DNA of 64,000 nucleotides from Bidens hawaiensis (Eukaryota > Streptophyta > Magnoliopsida > Asterales > Asteraceae). The translations under genes and the position numbers were made by a program. The notes beneath the pieces are model-generated. The model did no database searches. It saw nothing but the letters and a program-made list of their open reading frames with translations, and was not told the origin of the DNA. This document shows, one piece after another, positions 23,161-36,714 of the stretch (the stretch's first letter is position 1; every line of letters starts with the position of its first letter). Where the stretch lies: the NCBI GenBank assembly GCA_021521415.1, contig JAIQDT010001140.1, forward strand, positions 434,001 to 498,000. Reading direction: 5' to 3'.

Positions 23161-25501
23161 GTGGTTTCACCCTCCCTTAAGTACACATTCATCACTGTCT
23201 ATAATTAACAAAATGTTAGGACATAAAACGCTTTTCAAGATCGGTCCTTGTCTTGTTTGTTTGTCCGTTAGAGTCATTTATGTTTGTTTGTCTGTCAGTG
23301 TCTGCTAACGTCGGTTTACAATACTAACGCACGAACACGAACACAAACACGAACACGAACACGCCCACAAATTTTTATCCGTAATTTCTACTCCTGTCCG
23401 CAACCCCTCTTTGTCGCCAACAGCCGTATCATCCCACCGGTGTTCTGATCACTCTTCTCCTCCGCCACGCCACCATCTCTCATCATACATTTCCATCATC
23501 CAAACGCAAGTATCCGTTCAGACGGAGAGAAATCGAGGAATTGAAGCCCTAACTCTGCAAACGATGATCTCAATTCTCCCTAATTCGAGCCCTAATAAGT
23601 TCAGTTTGGTGATACAAGAACCAGTTGACTCCGATTCGCTGCGTAATACTTACCGCCCGCCTGATTATTACAAATACATTTCATCTCTCTCTTTCAATTA
23701 GCCCCAAAAACAGGCGAGCTAGGGTTTTCACAAAAGTAATCGTCAACGGAGAATAGAGTGGAAAGTGATAAGATGAATTACATCCTCTCAAGGTAGTATT
23801 ATTTATGCATATGCTTACGCACAGTTGTTGATTTGGTGTCTGTCTGCTATCGGATCTATGAATATAGCTATAGTTTGAAGTTTAAACATTAATTAATCAA
23901 TTAGGTGATTGCAATCGGAAGCTGTTAGTACTCAAGTTTATTTATTCGTTAGGTTTGCAGGTTTCTCTTCAATTTGATTTGTCAATTGAGCATCTTATTA
24001 TTGTAAGAAGAATAACTCAACTGTCATATCTCTATATTGTTTGATGTAGGGATGTGTATGATTCAGTTCGGTTATTAGCTTAAACCGGGTTAACCTATCG
24101 GTTCGGTTTATTTGATTAGTTTGTCAGTTTTCGGTTTGGTTAATACTTAATAACCAAAATCAAACTTAGGCTAAAGTTTTTGCTTAATTGGATGCACATT
24201 ATATACATGAAATGAAGGTGAACAAATCACAGCATATAATAAAAAACATATTTGCTGTCAGACACACTGTGATATGAAATATAAACCCTGCTTATGATCT
24301 GTAATGTAATCCGTTAATTGATAATTCATTAATCTGTTATATTATTATGAGTATATGTATTTCGGTTTTGGGTGTTTTTGTTATTTGACATCCATCAATC
24401 TGTTTTGTTGTATTCAGGGCAGCTCTAGATCTTAAAAGTCGAGTTTTCCTTGTTGAATTTGAGAAGTTCCGCTCTGAAAAGAATCAATCAAGCTACCGGT
24501 TCAACGGATTCAAATACGGATCGTAATTAAGCAGGTGAGCTTATTCGAAGCCCTAATTAGCTGATTCTAATCGTTCTGAGTTAACTCGTAAACTATTATT
24601 ATTATTATGATTGTTATAATTCCGGTTCGATTCGTTGTTATTAAGCTTGATTCAGAACCCTAACTCGTCCAATTGTTGAATTATTATCAGTTTGTTGAAT
24701 AACTCAAGCTATCATATCAACTGATTCAAATACGGATCGTAATTAATCAGGTGAGCTTATTCGGAGCCCTAATTAGTTGATTCGTAAGCTGTTATTGTTA
24801 ATGTTATAGTTCTGGTTAGATTCGTTGATAATAAGTTTGTTTGCACTTTGATTTGGAACCTTAATTAGTTGATTATAATCGTTCTGAGTTGATTCGTAAG
24901 CTGTTATTGTTAATGTTATAGTTCTGGTTCGATTCGAGCATAATAAGTTTGTTTGCACTGCGATCTGGAACCCTAGTTAGTTGTTACGAGTTGATTCGTA
25001 ATCTGTTATCATTAATGTTCGTGCATAATAAGTTTGTTTGCACTGCGATTATGAACCCTAGGATGTTCAATTAGATCATAATGTGTTGCTAGTTCATGAT
25101 TTGAACCCTAATTTTGCACTATGATTGTTACTGGAAGCAGGATTTGCTAGATGTTATAGTTTTGTTCGTTAATCGTTTGTATTTTAATATTTGAAAATGT
25201 TTAGATGATGTAAGCATCTGTTGGTACCTTTAATCATATCAAATCCTTCTTTACGTCTCATTATTTTGATATAGGTTTAGGGTTTGCTTATGATTTCTGT
25301 TTATCTCTTAACATCAATGGACTGGAATTTGTTTAATCGTCTTTTAAATCATGCATTCAATGTTTTATGTTCGTCAATGATCACTTATAGTTGGATATTA
25401 TCCCCTTTGCCTTTTGCCCCAAATTTCAGTTTGTATATGTGTGTTCTGTTGTGTACATACAATTATGCTGAATAGATCTAAAATTTGTGTGATAGGATCA
25501 T
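23161..25501 (+). other. upstream region of the ASY3-like pseudogene, possible 5' UTR exons
   Basis: No protein-coding exon was recognised. There is a short CGAACA repeat at about 23335-23365 and a C-rich stretch (23370-23640). A segment ending GTAATTAAGCAG before GTGAGC (about 24420-24534) looks like an untranslated exon with a donor site. The ASY3-like start codon is preceded by a plausible acceptor (TTGTGTGATAG, 25494-25495), which fits an intron in the 5' UTR. A CGGTT-rich patch at 24055-24160 may be a transposon remnant. Confidence 0.35.
24511..25072. repeat. tandem duplications around a splice-donor-like site
   Basis: A roughly 50-bp phrase from CAAATACGGATCG through GTGAGCTTATTC to CCCTAATTAG occurs at 24511 and again at 24727 (216-bp offset), duplicating the putative donor. 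To its right a phrase starting GATTCGTAAGCTGTTATTG and ending near a GGAACC or GAACCC string repeats three times (near 24779, 24891 and 24986) with a period of about 95-112 bp. Confidence 0.75.
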
Positions 25502-26984
25502 ATGAGTGGGAATAGGAGTTTCGGTAGCAATTATAACCGATGCAGCCAAACAAGGAAGATATCGATAGGGGTCATGGTTGATTCTTCCGCCAAAACGAAG
25601 AGCCAAAATGTGAAAGGAGTTTTGACTGATTTGCAAACTTCAAAAGAGTTCCCTACAGAAGGTATACATAAAGGGAAAGAAGGCATATCTCCAGATTTGG
25701 GAACGCAAAACAAGCCTCCAATTCAGGAATCATCTCAACAGGTTCATACAAAAACTCCGTATCAAAACATGCCATATTCAGAAGCAAATGGTCATCAAAA
25801 CAAGGTACCAAGTTTCCCTTTGCAACCAAGTGGTAGCAAGAAAGTTGGTGGAATGGAGCCTGGTTCGTATTTTGCAAATCAGATGTTAAACCTGCAAGCC
25901 ATGAATGCTAGTGAGCTAAAATCAAAGATTGACAGTTATCAGAAGGAGAAAGAGTCTTCATATGCAACTCCACAGAGAGAGCTTGAGCCAAAGAAAGTAG
26001 TTGCAGAGCAGGGAACAACTGAAAAGAGGAAACAGTGGGCCAGTAACATTAAGATTGAAAGTGCAAGAATTACTTGAAACCGTTTGTTCACCTAATAAGA
26101 AACAGCCCAACTCTGAGACGTTTGAAATGGATGCAAATATCTAATTTCTCTAAGACTAAGGACCAGACGATACCGGGATCCGTTGATAGATCCAGATTCG
26201 CATCCGCCCATCTAAGAGATTTCTTCTTTTCAGCAATAACATGAGAAGAGCCTTTACTTTCCTTGTTTTTAGTCAAATGCGCGCTAGCGCGCTACAACTA
26301 GCACCGGGCCTCGGCAGCCCTCCTTTCTTATCTATTTTCATAAAGTCAAAGCCCAAGTCCACAACCGATGGACATGACGGTTTGCACACAAGAAAAACCA
26401 ACTCTCAGACTTTTGAAATGCGTGCAAATAATTCAAAGCCAATGTCCACTACAGATGGAAATGATAGTTTGCATACAAGAAGAACCAACTCTGGAAGTGT
26501 GGATAAAATCAGGAGACCATTGACTCGATCTGTGACCGGAAAGAAACCTCAAGCTCAAAAGCCAACACCAAAAAAACAAACTCCATTGTTTCAATCTAAA
26601 CAAGCTCAGTTTGAAGAGAATGCGTTCTCTTTTGTAGACACTTGGTCAAAGAGATCCACCACAGATGATAATCATGGTTTTAAAAGTTTTAAAAGAAAGG
26701 AAAGAGAGATATTTGGAACCAAAGTTCAAGATACTGACAGGAAGAAAACTAAAGCTGCTGCCATAAATGTGTCATTGTTTAAAAACAGAACACAAGATAG
26801 TGGAACGTTAAGCCAGATACAGAAATGAAAGATAAAAAGAACCACCAATTTGGAGGTAATAACGGGTCGGGATCATACAACAATGTAAATATAGATTCTT
26901 TTTGCCAAATATTCTTTAAAGGACAATGTAGACCCAACATTTGAGTTGAAAACAGCTGTTAATATCTCACCCCCTGTATCTTTG
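25502..26984 (+). pseudogene. ASY3: ASY3-like meiotic axis protein gene, truncated and frameshifted
   Basis: The first 191 codons (25502-26077) begin with a short Ser/Arg-rich N-terminus containing SFGSNY and RKISIGVMVD, which I recognise as ASY3-like. ASY3 is a chromosome-axis protein needed for meiotic synapsis and recombination with ASY1. A frameshift near 26035-26050 puts the continuation (VQELLETVCSPNKK) in another frame. A 204-bp insertion follows at 26139-26342, then 26343-26828 continues with a repeated unit of about 32 residues (SKPKSTTDG, then SKPMSTTDG) and a basic stretch. Further frameshifts lie between 26790 and 26980. Similarity stops where satellite DNA starts, so the C-terminal coiled-coil half is absent. 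It is probably non-functional. Family assignment rests on recognised motifs only. Confidence 0.6.
26139..26342. other. 204-bp insertion of possible mitochondrial origin
   Basis: It interrupts the ASY3-like frame exactly between GCAAAT and AAGTCAAAGCC; removing it restores the reading frame locally. Its composition is unlike the flanks: GCGCGCTAGCGCGC, ACAACTAGCACC, GGGCCTCGGCAGCCC and CCGGGATCC. Such strings recall plant mitochondrial spacer DNA. There is no terminal repeat or clear target duplication, consistent with end-joined organelle DNA, but origin is inferred from composition. Confidence 0.45.
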
Positions 26985-29900
26985 TTCTAACGGGCCACGG
27001 GATGGCGTGTGGTCATATTTATTGATCCGATCCTTTCTTATGGTCATAAAATATTGTATGGCAGTCTCCTAGTCTGAATTTATGATCCGATTCAGTGGTT
27101 CGACCCATCCTCAGTTTTTCCTCCGACTCGTGTACTACCCCATTGCCAACACGACTAAAATTTCGAACGGGCCACGGGGTGGCTTTAGGTCATAATTATT
27201 GATCCGATTCTTTCTTATGGTCATAAAATATTGTATGGTAGTCTCCTAGTCCGAATTTATGATCCGATTCAGTGGTTCGACCCATCCTTAGTTTTTACTC
27301 TGACTCGTGTACTACCCCTTTGGCAATACGACTAAAATTTCGAACGGTCCACGGGGTGGCGTGAGGTCATAATTATTGATCCGATTCTTTCTTATGGTCA
27401 TAAAATATTGTATGGCAGTCTCCTAGACCGATTTTATGATCCGATTCAGTGGTTCGACCCATGCTCAGCTTTTCCTCCGGCTCGTGTACTACCCCTTTTG
27501 GCAACACGACCAAAATTTCGAAAGGGCCACGGGGTGGAGTTTGGTCATAATTATTGATCCTATTCTTTCTTATGGTCATAAAATATTGTATGGCAGTCTC
27601 CATACCGAATTTATAATCCGATTCAGTGGTTCGGCCCATCCTTAGTTTTTCCTCCAGCTCGTGTACTACCTCTTTTTGCAATACGACCAAAATTTCGAAC
27701 GGGCAACGGGGTTGCGTGAGGGCATAATTAATGATCCGATTCTTTCTTAGGGTCATAAAATATGGTATGTAAGTCTCTTAGACCGAATTTCTGCTCCGAT
27801 TCAGTAGTTCGACCCATCCTCAGTTTTTCCTTTGGCTCGTTTACTAACCCCTTTGGCAATACGACCAAAATTTCGAACGGGCCATGGGGTGGCGTGAGGG
27901 CATAGTTATTGATCCGATTCTTTCTTATGGTTATAAAATATTGTATGGTAGTCTCATAGACCGAATTTATGATTTGATTCAGTGGTTCGACCAATCCTCA
28001 GTTTTTCCTCCGGCTCATGTACTAGCCCCATTGGCTATACGACCAAAATTTCGAACGGGTCACGAGGTGGCGTGAGGGCATAATTATTGATCCGATTCTT
28101 TCTTATGGTCATAAAATATTGTATGACAGTCTTCTAGACCGAATTTATGATCCAATTCAGTGGTTCGACTCCTACTCAGTTTTTCCTCCAGCTCTTCTAC
28201 TACCCACTTTGGTAATACGACAAAAATTTCGAACGGGCCACGGGGTGGCGTGAGGTCATAATTATTGATCCGATCCTTTTTTAGGGTCATAAAATATTGT
28301 ATGGAAGTCTCCTAAAACGAATTTATGCTCCGATTCAGTGGTTCGACCCATCCTCAGTTTTTCCTCCGGCTCGTGTACCACCCGCTTTGGCAATACGACT
28401 AAAATTTCGAACGTGCCACGAGGTGGCGTCCGGGCATAATTATAGATCCGATTTTTTTTATGGTTATAAAATATTGTATGGTAGTCTTGTAGACCGAATT
28501 TATGATCCGATTCAGTGGTTCGACCCGTCCTTAGTTTTTCTCCGGCTCGTGTCCCTTTTGGCAATACGACAAAAATTTCGAATGGGCCACGTGATGGCGT
28601 GAGGTCATAGTTATTGATCCGATTCTTTCATATGGTCATAAAATATTGTATGGCAGTCTCTAAGTCCGAATTTATGATCCGATTCAGTGGTTCGACCCAT
28701 CCTCAGTTTTCCTCCGGCTCGTGTACTACCCCTTTAGCAATACGACAAAAATTTCGAACGGGTCACAGGGTGGCGTGAGGTCATAATTATTGATCCGATT
28801 CTTTCTTGTGGTCATAAAATATTGTATGGCAGTCATCTAGTCCGAATTTATGATCCGATTCAGTGGTTCGACCAATCCTCAGTTTTTCCTCTGGCTCGTG
28901 TACTACCCCTTTGGCAATATACTAAAATTTCCAACGGGCCACGTGGTGGCGTGAGGTCATAATTATTGATTCGATTCTTTCTTATGGTCATAAAATATTG
29001 TATGGCAGTTTCTTAGACTGAATTTATGATCCGATTCAGTGGTTCCACCCATCCTCAGTTTTTCCTCCGGCTCTTTTACTACCTCCTTTGGTAATACGAC
29101 CAAAATTTCAAACGGGCCACGAGGTGGCGTGAGGGCATAATTATTGATCCGATTCTTTCTTATGGTAATAAAATATTGTATGGCAGTCTTTTAGACCGAA
29201 TTTATGATCCGATTCAGTGGTTCAACCCATCCTCAGTTTTTCCTCCGGCTCGTGTACTACCCTTTTGGCAATACGACCAGAATTTCGAACATGCCACGAG
29301 GTGGCATCAGGGTATAATTATAGATCCGATTCTTTATTATGGTCATAAAATATTATATGGTAGTCTCATAGACCGAATATATGATTCGATTCAGTGTTCG
29401 ACCCATCCTCAGTTTTTCCTCCGGCTCGTGTACTAGCCCATTTGGCAATACAACCAATACTTCGAACCGGCCACGAGGTGGTGTGAGGCCATAATTATTT
29501 ATCCGATTTTTTCTTATGGTCTTAAAATATTGTATGGCAGTCTCCTAAACCTTATTTATGATCCAATTCAGTGGTTCGACCCCTCCTCAGTTTTTCCTCC
29601 AGCTCATCTACTACCCACTTTGGCAATACGACAAAAATTTCGAAAAGGCTACGGGGTGGCGTGAGGTCATAATTATTGATCCGATTATTTCTTATGGTTA
29701 TAAAATATTGTATGGTAGCCTCATAGACCGAATTTATGATCCGATTCAGTGGTTCAACCCATCCTCAGTTTTTCCTCCGGCTCGTGTACTCACCCTTTGG
29801 AAATACGACCAAAATTTCGAATGTGCCACGAGGTGGCTTCAGGGCATAATTATAGATCCGATTCTTTATTATGGTTATAAAATACTGTATGGTAGTCTCC

Positions 29901-32900
29901 TAGACCGAATTTATGATCTGATTAAGTGGTTCGACTCGTCCTTAGTTTTTCTCCGGCTCGTGTCCCCTTTGGCAATAAGACAAAAATTTCTAACGGGCCA
30001 CGGGATGGCGTGTGGTCATCATTATTGATTCGATCCTTTCTTATGGTCATAAAATATTGTATGGTAGTCTCTTAGACCGAATTTATGATCCGATTCAGTG
30101 GTTCGACCAATCCTCAGTTTTTCCTCCGACTCGTGTACTACCCCATTGGCAACACGACTAAAATTTCGAATGGGCCACGGGGTGGCGTGAGGGCATAATT
30201 ATTGATCCGATTCTTTCTTATGGTCATAAAATATTGTATGGCAGTCTCCTAGTCTGAATTTATGATCCGATTCAGTGGTTCAACCCATCCTCAGTTTTTC
30301 CTCCAGCTCGTGTACTACACCCTTTGGCAATACGACTAAAATTTCGAACGTGCCACGAGGTGGCGTCAGGGCATAATTATAGATCCGATTCTTTATTATG
30401 GTCATAAAATATTGTATTCTAGTCTCATAGACCGAATATATGATTTGATTCAGTTGTTCGACCCATCCTCAGTTTTTCCTCCGGCTCGTGTACTAGCCCC
30501 TTTGGCAATACGACCAAAATTTCGAACGGGCCACGAGGTGGTGTGAGGGCATAATTATTGATCCGATTCAGTGGTCTCCATACCGAAATTATGATCCGAT
30601 TCAGTGGTTCGGCCCATCCTTAGTTTTTCCTCCAACTCGTGTACTACCCCTTTTGGCAATACGACCAAAATTTTGAACGGGCCACGGGGTGGCGTGAGGG
30701 CATAATTATTGATCCGAATCTTTCTTAGGGTTATAAAATATTGTATGGCAGTCTCTTAGACCGAATTTATTCTCCGATTCAGTGGTTCGACCCATCCTCT
30801 GTTTTTCCTTTGGCTCGTTAACAAACCCTTTGGCAAAAAGACCAAAATTTCGAACAGGCCACGGGGTGGCGTGAGGGCATAATTATTGATCCGATTCTTT
30901 CTTAGGGTCATAAAATTTTGTATGGCAGTCTCTTAGACCGAATTTATGATCCGATTCAGTGGTTCAACCATCCTTTGTTTTTCCTGCTCGTGTACTACCT
31001 ACTTTGGCAATACGATAAAAATTTCGAACGGGACACGGGGTGGCGTGAAGTCATAATTATTGATCCTATTCTTTCTTATGGTTATAACATATTGTATGAC
31101 AGTCTCGTAGACCGAATTTATGATCCGATTCAGTGGTTTAACCCATCCACAGTTTTTCCTCCGGCTCGTGTACTACCCCGTTTGGCAATACGACCAAAAT
31201 TTCGAACGTGCCACGAGGTGGCTTCAGAGCATAATTATAGATCCTATTCTTTATTATGGTCATAAAATATTGTGTGGTAGTCTCCTAAACCGAATTTATG
31301 ATCCGATTAAGTGGTTCGACCCGTCCTTAGTTTTTCTCCGTCTCGTGTCCCCTTTGGCAATACGACAAAAATTTCTAACAGGCCACGGGATGGCGTGTGG
31401 TCATAATTATTGATCCGATCCTTTCTTATGGTCATAAAATATTGTATGGCAGTCTCCTAGTCCGAATTTATGATCCGATTCAGTGGTTCGACCCATCCTC
31501 AGTTTTTTCCTCCGACTCGTGTACCACCCCTATGGCAACACGACTAAAATTTCGAATGGGCCACGGGGTGGCTTGAGGTTATAATTATTGATCCCATTCT
31601 TTCTTATGGTCATAAAATATTGTATGACAGTCTCCAAGTCCGAATTTATGATCCGATTCAGTGGTTCGACCCATTCTCAGTTTTTCCTCTGACTCGTTTA
31701 CTACCCCATTGGAAATACGACTAAAATTTCGAACGGTCCACAGGGTGGCGTGAGGTCTTAATTATTGATCCGATTGTTTGTTATGGTTATAAAATCTTGT
31801 ATGGCAGTCTTCTAGACCTAATTTATATTCCGATTCAGTGGTTCGACCCATCCTCAATTTTTCCTCTGGCTCGTGTACTACCCCTTTTGGCAATACGATC
31901 AAAATTTCGAAAGGGCCACTGGGTGGCGTTTGGTCATAATTATTGATCCGATTCTTTCTTATAGTCATAAAATATTGTATGGCAGTCTACATACCGAATT
32001 TATGATCCGATTCAATGGTTTGGCCCATCCTTAGTCTTTCCTCAAGCTCGTGTACTACCCCTTTTGGCAATACGTCCAAAATTTTGAACGGGCTACGGGG
32101 TGACGTGAGTGCATAATTATTGATCCGATTCTTTCTTATGGTCATAAAATATTGTATGGCAGTCTCGTAAACCGAATTTATGCTTCGATACAGTGGTTCG
32201 ACCCATCCTCAGTTTTTCCTTCGGCTCATGTACTAACCCCTTTGGCAATAAGACCAAAATTTCGAACGGGCCACGGGGTGGCGTGAGGGCATAATTATTA
32301 ATCCGATTCTTTCTTATGGTTATAAAATATTCTATGGTAGTCTCATAGACCGAATTTATGATTCAATTCAGTGGTTCGACCGATCCTCAGTTTTCCTCCG
32401 GCTCGTTTACGAACCCCTTTGGCAATAAGACCAAAATTTCGAACGGGCCACGGGTTGGCATGAGAGCATAAGTATTAATCTGATTATTTCTTATGGTTAT
32501 AAAATATTGTATGGTAGTCTCATAGACCGAATTTATGATTCGATTCAATGGTTTGACCCATCCTCAGATTTTCCTCCGGCTCGTGTACTAGCCCCTTTGA
32601 CAATATGACCAAAATTTCGAACGGGCCACGAGGTGGCGTGAGGGATAATTATTGATCCGATTCTTTCTTATGGTCATAACATATTGTATGGCAGTCTCCT
32701 AGACCGAATTTATGATCCAATTCAGTGGTTCGACCCCTCCTCAGTTTTTCCTCCTGCTCTTGTACTACCCCATTTTGGCAATACGACCAAAATTTCGAAC
32801 GGGCCACGGGGTAGCGAGAGGGCATAATTATTGATACGATTCTTTCTTAGGGTCATAAAATATTGTATGGCAGTCTCCTAGACCGAATTTATGATCCGAT

Positions 32901-35900
32901 TCAGTGGTTCGACCCATCCTCAATTTTTCCTCCGGCTCCTGTACTACCATCTTTGGCAATACGACCAAAATATCGAGCGGGCCACGGGGTGGCGTGATGG
33001 CATAATTATTGATCTGATTCTTTCTTATGGTCATAAAATATTGTTTGGCGGTCTTCGAGACCGAATTTATGATACGATTTAGAGGTTCGACCCATCCTCA
33101 ATTTTTCCTCCGGCTCGTGTAATATCCCCTTTGGCAATACGATCAAAATTTCGAAAGAGCCACGGGGTGGCGTGAGGTCATAATTATTGATCCGATTCTT
33201 TCTTATGGTCATAAAATATTGCATGGCAGTCTTTTAGACTGAATTTATGATCCGATTCAATGGTTCGACCCATCCACAGTTTTTCCTCCGGCCCCTGTAC
33301 TACCCTTTTGGCAATACGACCAAAATTTCGAACGGTCCACGGGGTGGCGTTAGGGCATAATTATAGATCCGATTCTTTCTTAGGGTAATAAAATATTGTA
33401 CGGCAGTCTCTTAGACCGAATTTATGCTCCGATTCTGTGGTTCGACCCATCCTCAGATTTTCATTCAGCTCGTTTACGAACCCCATTGGCAATAAGACCA
33501 AAATTTCGAAAGGGCCACGGGGTGGCGTGAGGGCATAAATATTGATCCGATTCATTCTTATGGTGATAAAATATTGTATGGTAGTCTCATAGACCGAATT
33601 TATGATTCGATTCAGTGGTTTGAACCTTCCTCAGATTTTCCTCCGGCTCGTATACTAGCCCCTTTGACAATATGACCAAAATTTCTAACGGGCCACGAGG
33701 TGGCCTGAGGGCATAATAATTGATCTGATTTTTTCTTATGGTCATAACATATTGTATGGCAGTCTCCTAGACCGAATTTATGATCCAATTCAGTGGTTCG
33801 ACCCCTCCTCACTTTTTCCTCCAGCTCGTATACTAACCCATTTGGCAATACGACTAAAATTTCGAACGGGCCATGGGGTAGCGTGAGGGCATAATTATTG
33901 ATCCGATTCTTTCTTAGGGTCGTAAAATATTGTATGGCAGTCTCCTAGACCGAATTTATGATCAGATTCCGTGGTTCGACCCATCCTCAATTTTTCCTCC
34001 GGCTCCTGTACTACCCCCTTTGGCAATACGACCAAAATATCGAACGGGCCACGGGGTGGCGTGAGGGCATAATTATTGATCTGATTCTTTCTTATGGTCA
34101 TAAAATATTGTTTGGCAGTCTTCTAGACCGAATTTATGATACGATTCACTGGTTCGACCCATCCTCAATTTTTCCTCCTGCTTGTGTAATATCCCCTTTG
34201 GCAATACGACCAAAATTTCGAAAGAACCACGGGGTGGCGTGAGGTCATAATTATTGAACCGATTCTTTCTTATGGTCATAAAATATTGTATGGCAGTCTT
34301 CTAGACCGAATTTATGATCCGATTCAGTGGTTCGACCCATCCTCTGTTTTTACTCCGGCCCGTGTACTACCCCATTTGACAATACGACCAAAATTTCGAA
34401 CGGGCCACGGGGTGGCGTTAGGGCATAATTCTTGATCCGATTCTTTCTTATGGTCATAAAATATTGTATGGCAGTCTCTTAGACCGAATTTATGCTCCGA
34501 TTCAGTGGTTCGACCCATCCTCAGTTTTTCCTTCGGCTCGTTTACGAACCCCTTTGGCAGTAAGACCAAAATTTCGAACGGGCCACGGGGTGGCGTGAGG
34601 GCATAAGTATTGATCCGATTCTTTCTTATGGTTATAAATTATTTTATGATAGTCTCATAGACCAAATTTATGATTCGATTCAATGGTTCGACCCATCCTC
34701 AATTTTTCCTCCGGCTCGTGTACTAACCCCTTTGGCAATACGACCAAAATATCGAATGGGCCACGGGGTGGCGTGAGGGCACAATTATTGATCTGATTCT
34801 TTCTTATGGTCATAAAATATTGTTTGGCAGTCTTCTAGACTGAATTTATGATCTGATTCAGTGGTTCGACCCATCCTCAAATTTTCCTCCGGCTCGTTTA
34901 ATATCCCCTTTGGCAATACGACCAAAATTTTGAAAGAGCCACGGGGTGGCGTGAGGTCATAATTATTGATCCGATTCATTTTTGTGGTCATAAAATATTG
35001 TATGGTAGTCTTCTAGACCGAATTTATGACCTGATTCAGTGGTTCGACCCATCCTCAGTTTTTCCTCTGGCCAGTGTACTACCCCTTTTGGCAATACGAC
35101 CAAAATTTCGAAAGGGCCACGGGGTGGCGTGAGGGCAAAATTATTGATCCGATTCTTTCTTATAGTCTTAATGTATTGTATGGCAGTCTCCATACCGAAT
35201 TTATGATCCGATTCTGTGGTTCGGCCCATCTTTAGTTTTTCCTCCAGCTCGTGTAATACCCCTTTTGGCAATACGACCAAAATTTCGAACGGGCCACGGG
35301 GTGGCGTTAGGGCATAATTATTGATCCGATTATTTCTTAGGGTCATACAATATTGTATGGCAGTCTCTTAGACCGAATTTATGCTCCGATTCAGTGGTTC
35401 GACCCATCCTCAGTTTTTCCTTCGGCTCGTTTACGAACCCCTTTAGCAAAAAGACCAAAATTTCGAACGTGCCACGGGGTGGCGTGAGGGCATTAGTATT
35501 GATCCGATTCTTTCTTATGGTTATAAAATGTTGTATGGTAGTCTCATAGACCGAATTTATGATTCGATTCAGTGGTTTGACCCATCCTCAGTTTTTCCTC
35601 CGGCATGTGTACTAGCCCCTTTAACAATACGACCAAAATTTCGAACGGGCCACGAGGTGGCGTGAGGGCATAATTATTGATCCGATTCTTTCTTATGGTC
35701 ATAAAATATTGTATGGCACTATCCTAGACCGAATTTATGATCCAATTCAGTGGTTCGACCCCTGCTCAGTTTTTCCTCCAGCTCGTGTACTACCCCATTT
35801 GGCAATACGACCAAAATTTCGAACGGGCCACGGGGTGGCGTGAGGGCATAATTATTGATCCGATTCTTTCTTATGGTCATAAAATATTGTATGGCAGTCT

Positions 35901-36714
35901 CCCAGACCGAATTTATGCTCTGATTCAGTGGTTCGACCCATCCTCAGTTTTTCCTTCGGCTCGTGTACGAACCCCTTTGGCAATACGACCAAAATTTCGA
36001 ACGGGCCATGGGATGGTGAGAGGGAATTATGGTTATAAAATATTGTATGGTAGTTTCCTAGACCGAATTTATGATCCGATTCAGTGGTTCAACCCATCCT
36101 CAGTTTTTCCTCCGGCTCGTGTACTACCCTCTTTGGCAATAAGACCAAAATTTCGAACGTTCCACGAGGTGGCGTCAGGGCATAATTATAGATCTGATTC
36201 ATTATTATGGTCATAAAATATTGCATGGTAGTGTCCTAGACCGAATTTATGATCTGATTCAGTGGTTCGACCCGTCCTTAGTTTTTCTCCGGCTCGTGTC
36301 CCCTTTGGCAATACGACAAAAATTTAGAACGGGCCTCGGGATGGCGTGAGGTCATAATTATTGATCCGATCCTTTCTTATGGTCATAAAATAATGTATGG
36401 CAGTCTCCTAGTCAGAATTTATGATCCGATTCAGTGGTTCGACCCATCCTCAGTTTTTACTCCGACTCGTGTACTACCCCTTTGGCAGTACGACTAAAAT
36501 TCGAACGGGCCATGGGGTGGCTTGAGGTCATAATTATTGATCCGATTCTTTCTTATGATCATAAAATATTGTATGGCAGTCTCCTAGTCCGAATTTATGA
36601 TCCGATTCAGTGGTTCGACCCATCCTCAATTTTTCCTCAGACTCGTGTACTACCCCTTTGGCAATACGACTAAAATTTCGAACGGTCCACGGGGTGGCGT
36701 GGGGTCATAATTAT
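26984..36714. repeat. satellite DNA array, ~177-bp monomer, left block
   Basis: About 55 head-to-tail monomers. Period was measured between successive GATCCGATTCTTTCTTATGG sites (for example 27201, 27378, 27556). Each monomer runs through ATAAAATATTGTATGGCAG, GACCGAATTTATGATCC, GATTCAGTGGTTCGACCC, CTCAGTTTTTCCTCCGG, CTCGTGTACTACCCC, TTTGGCAATACGACC and AAAATTTCGAACGGGCCACG. Monomers differ at many positions and some carry deletions (about 30556-30590 and 36010-36030). Local higher-order repetition is visible: a block near 32830-33230 recurs at 33897-34285 (about 1067 bp, six monomers). Monomer length fits nucleosome-sized centromeric or pericentromeric satellites. Reading frames in it are by-products of a length divisible by three. 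Confidence 0.97.

Noticed and set aside
23411..23701. 96-codon ORF with a Ser/Pro-rich start
   Set aside because: No homology was recognised. It lies in the presumed leader region of the ASY3-like gene and looks like untranslated C-rich sequence.
24055..24190. CGGTT-rich patch resembling a hAT subterminal region
   Set aside because: A left end like TAGGGATGTG is present, but no right end or 8-bp duplication could be found.
27373..36673. Dozens of ORFs of 60-160 codons on both strands within the satellite
   Set aside because: They repeat the monomer every 59 residues, lack conserved starts, and are broken at random by indels. The monomer length explains them.
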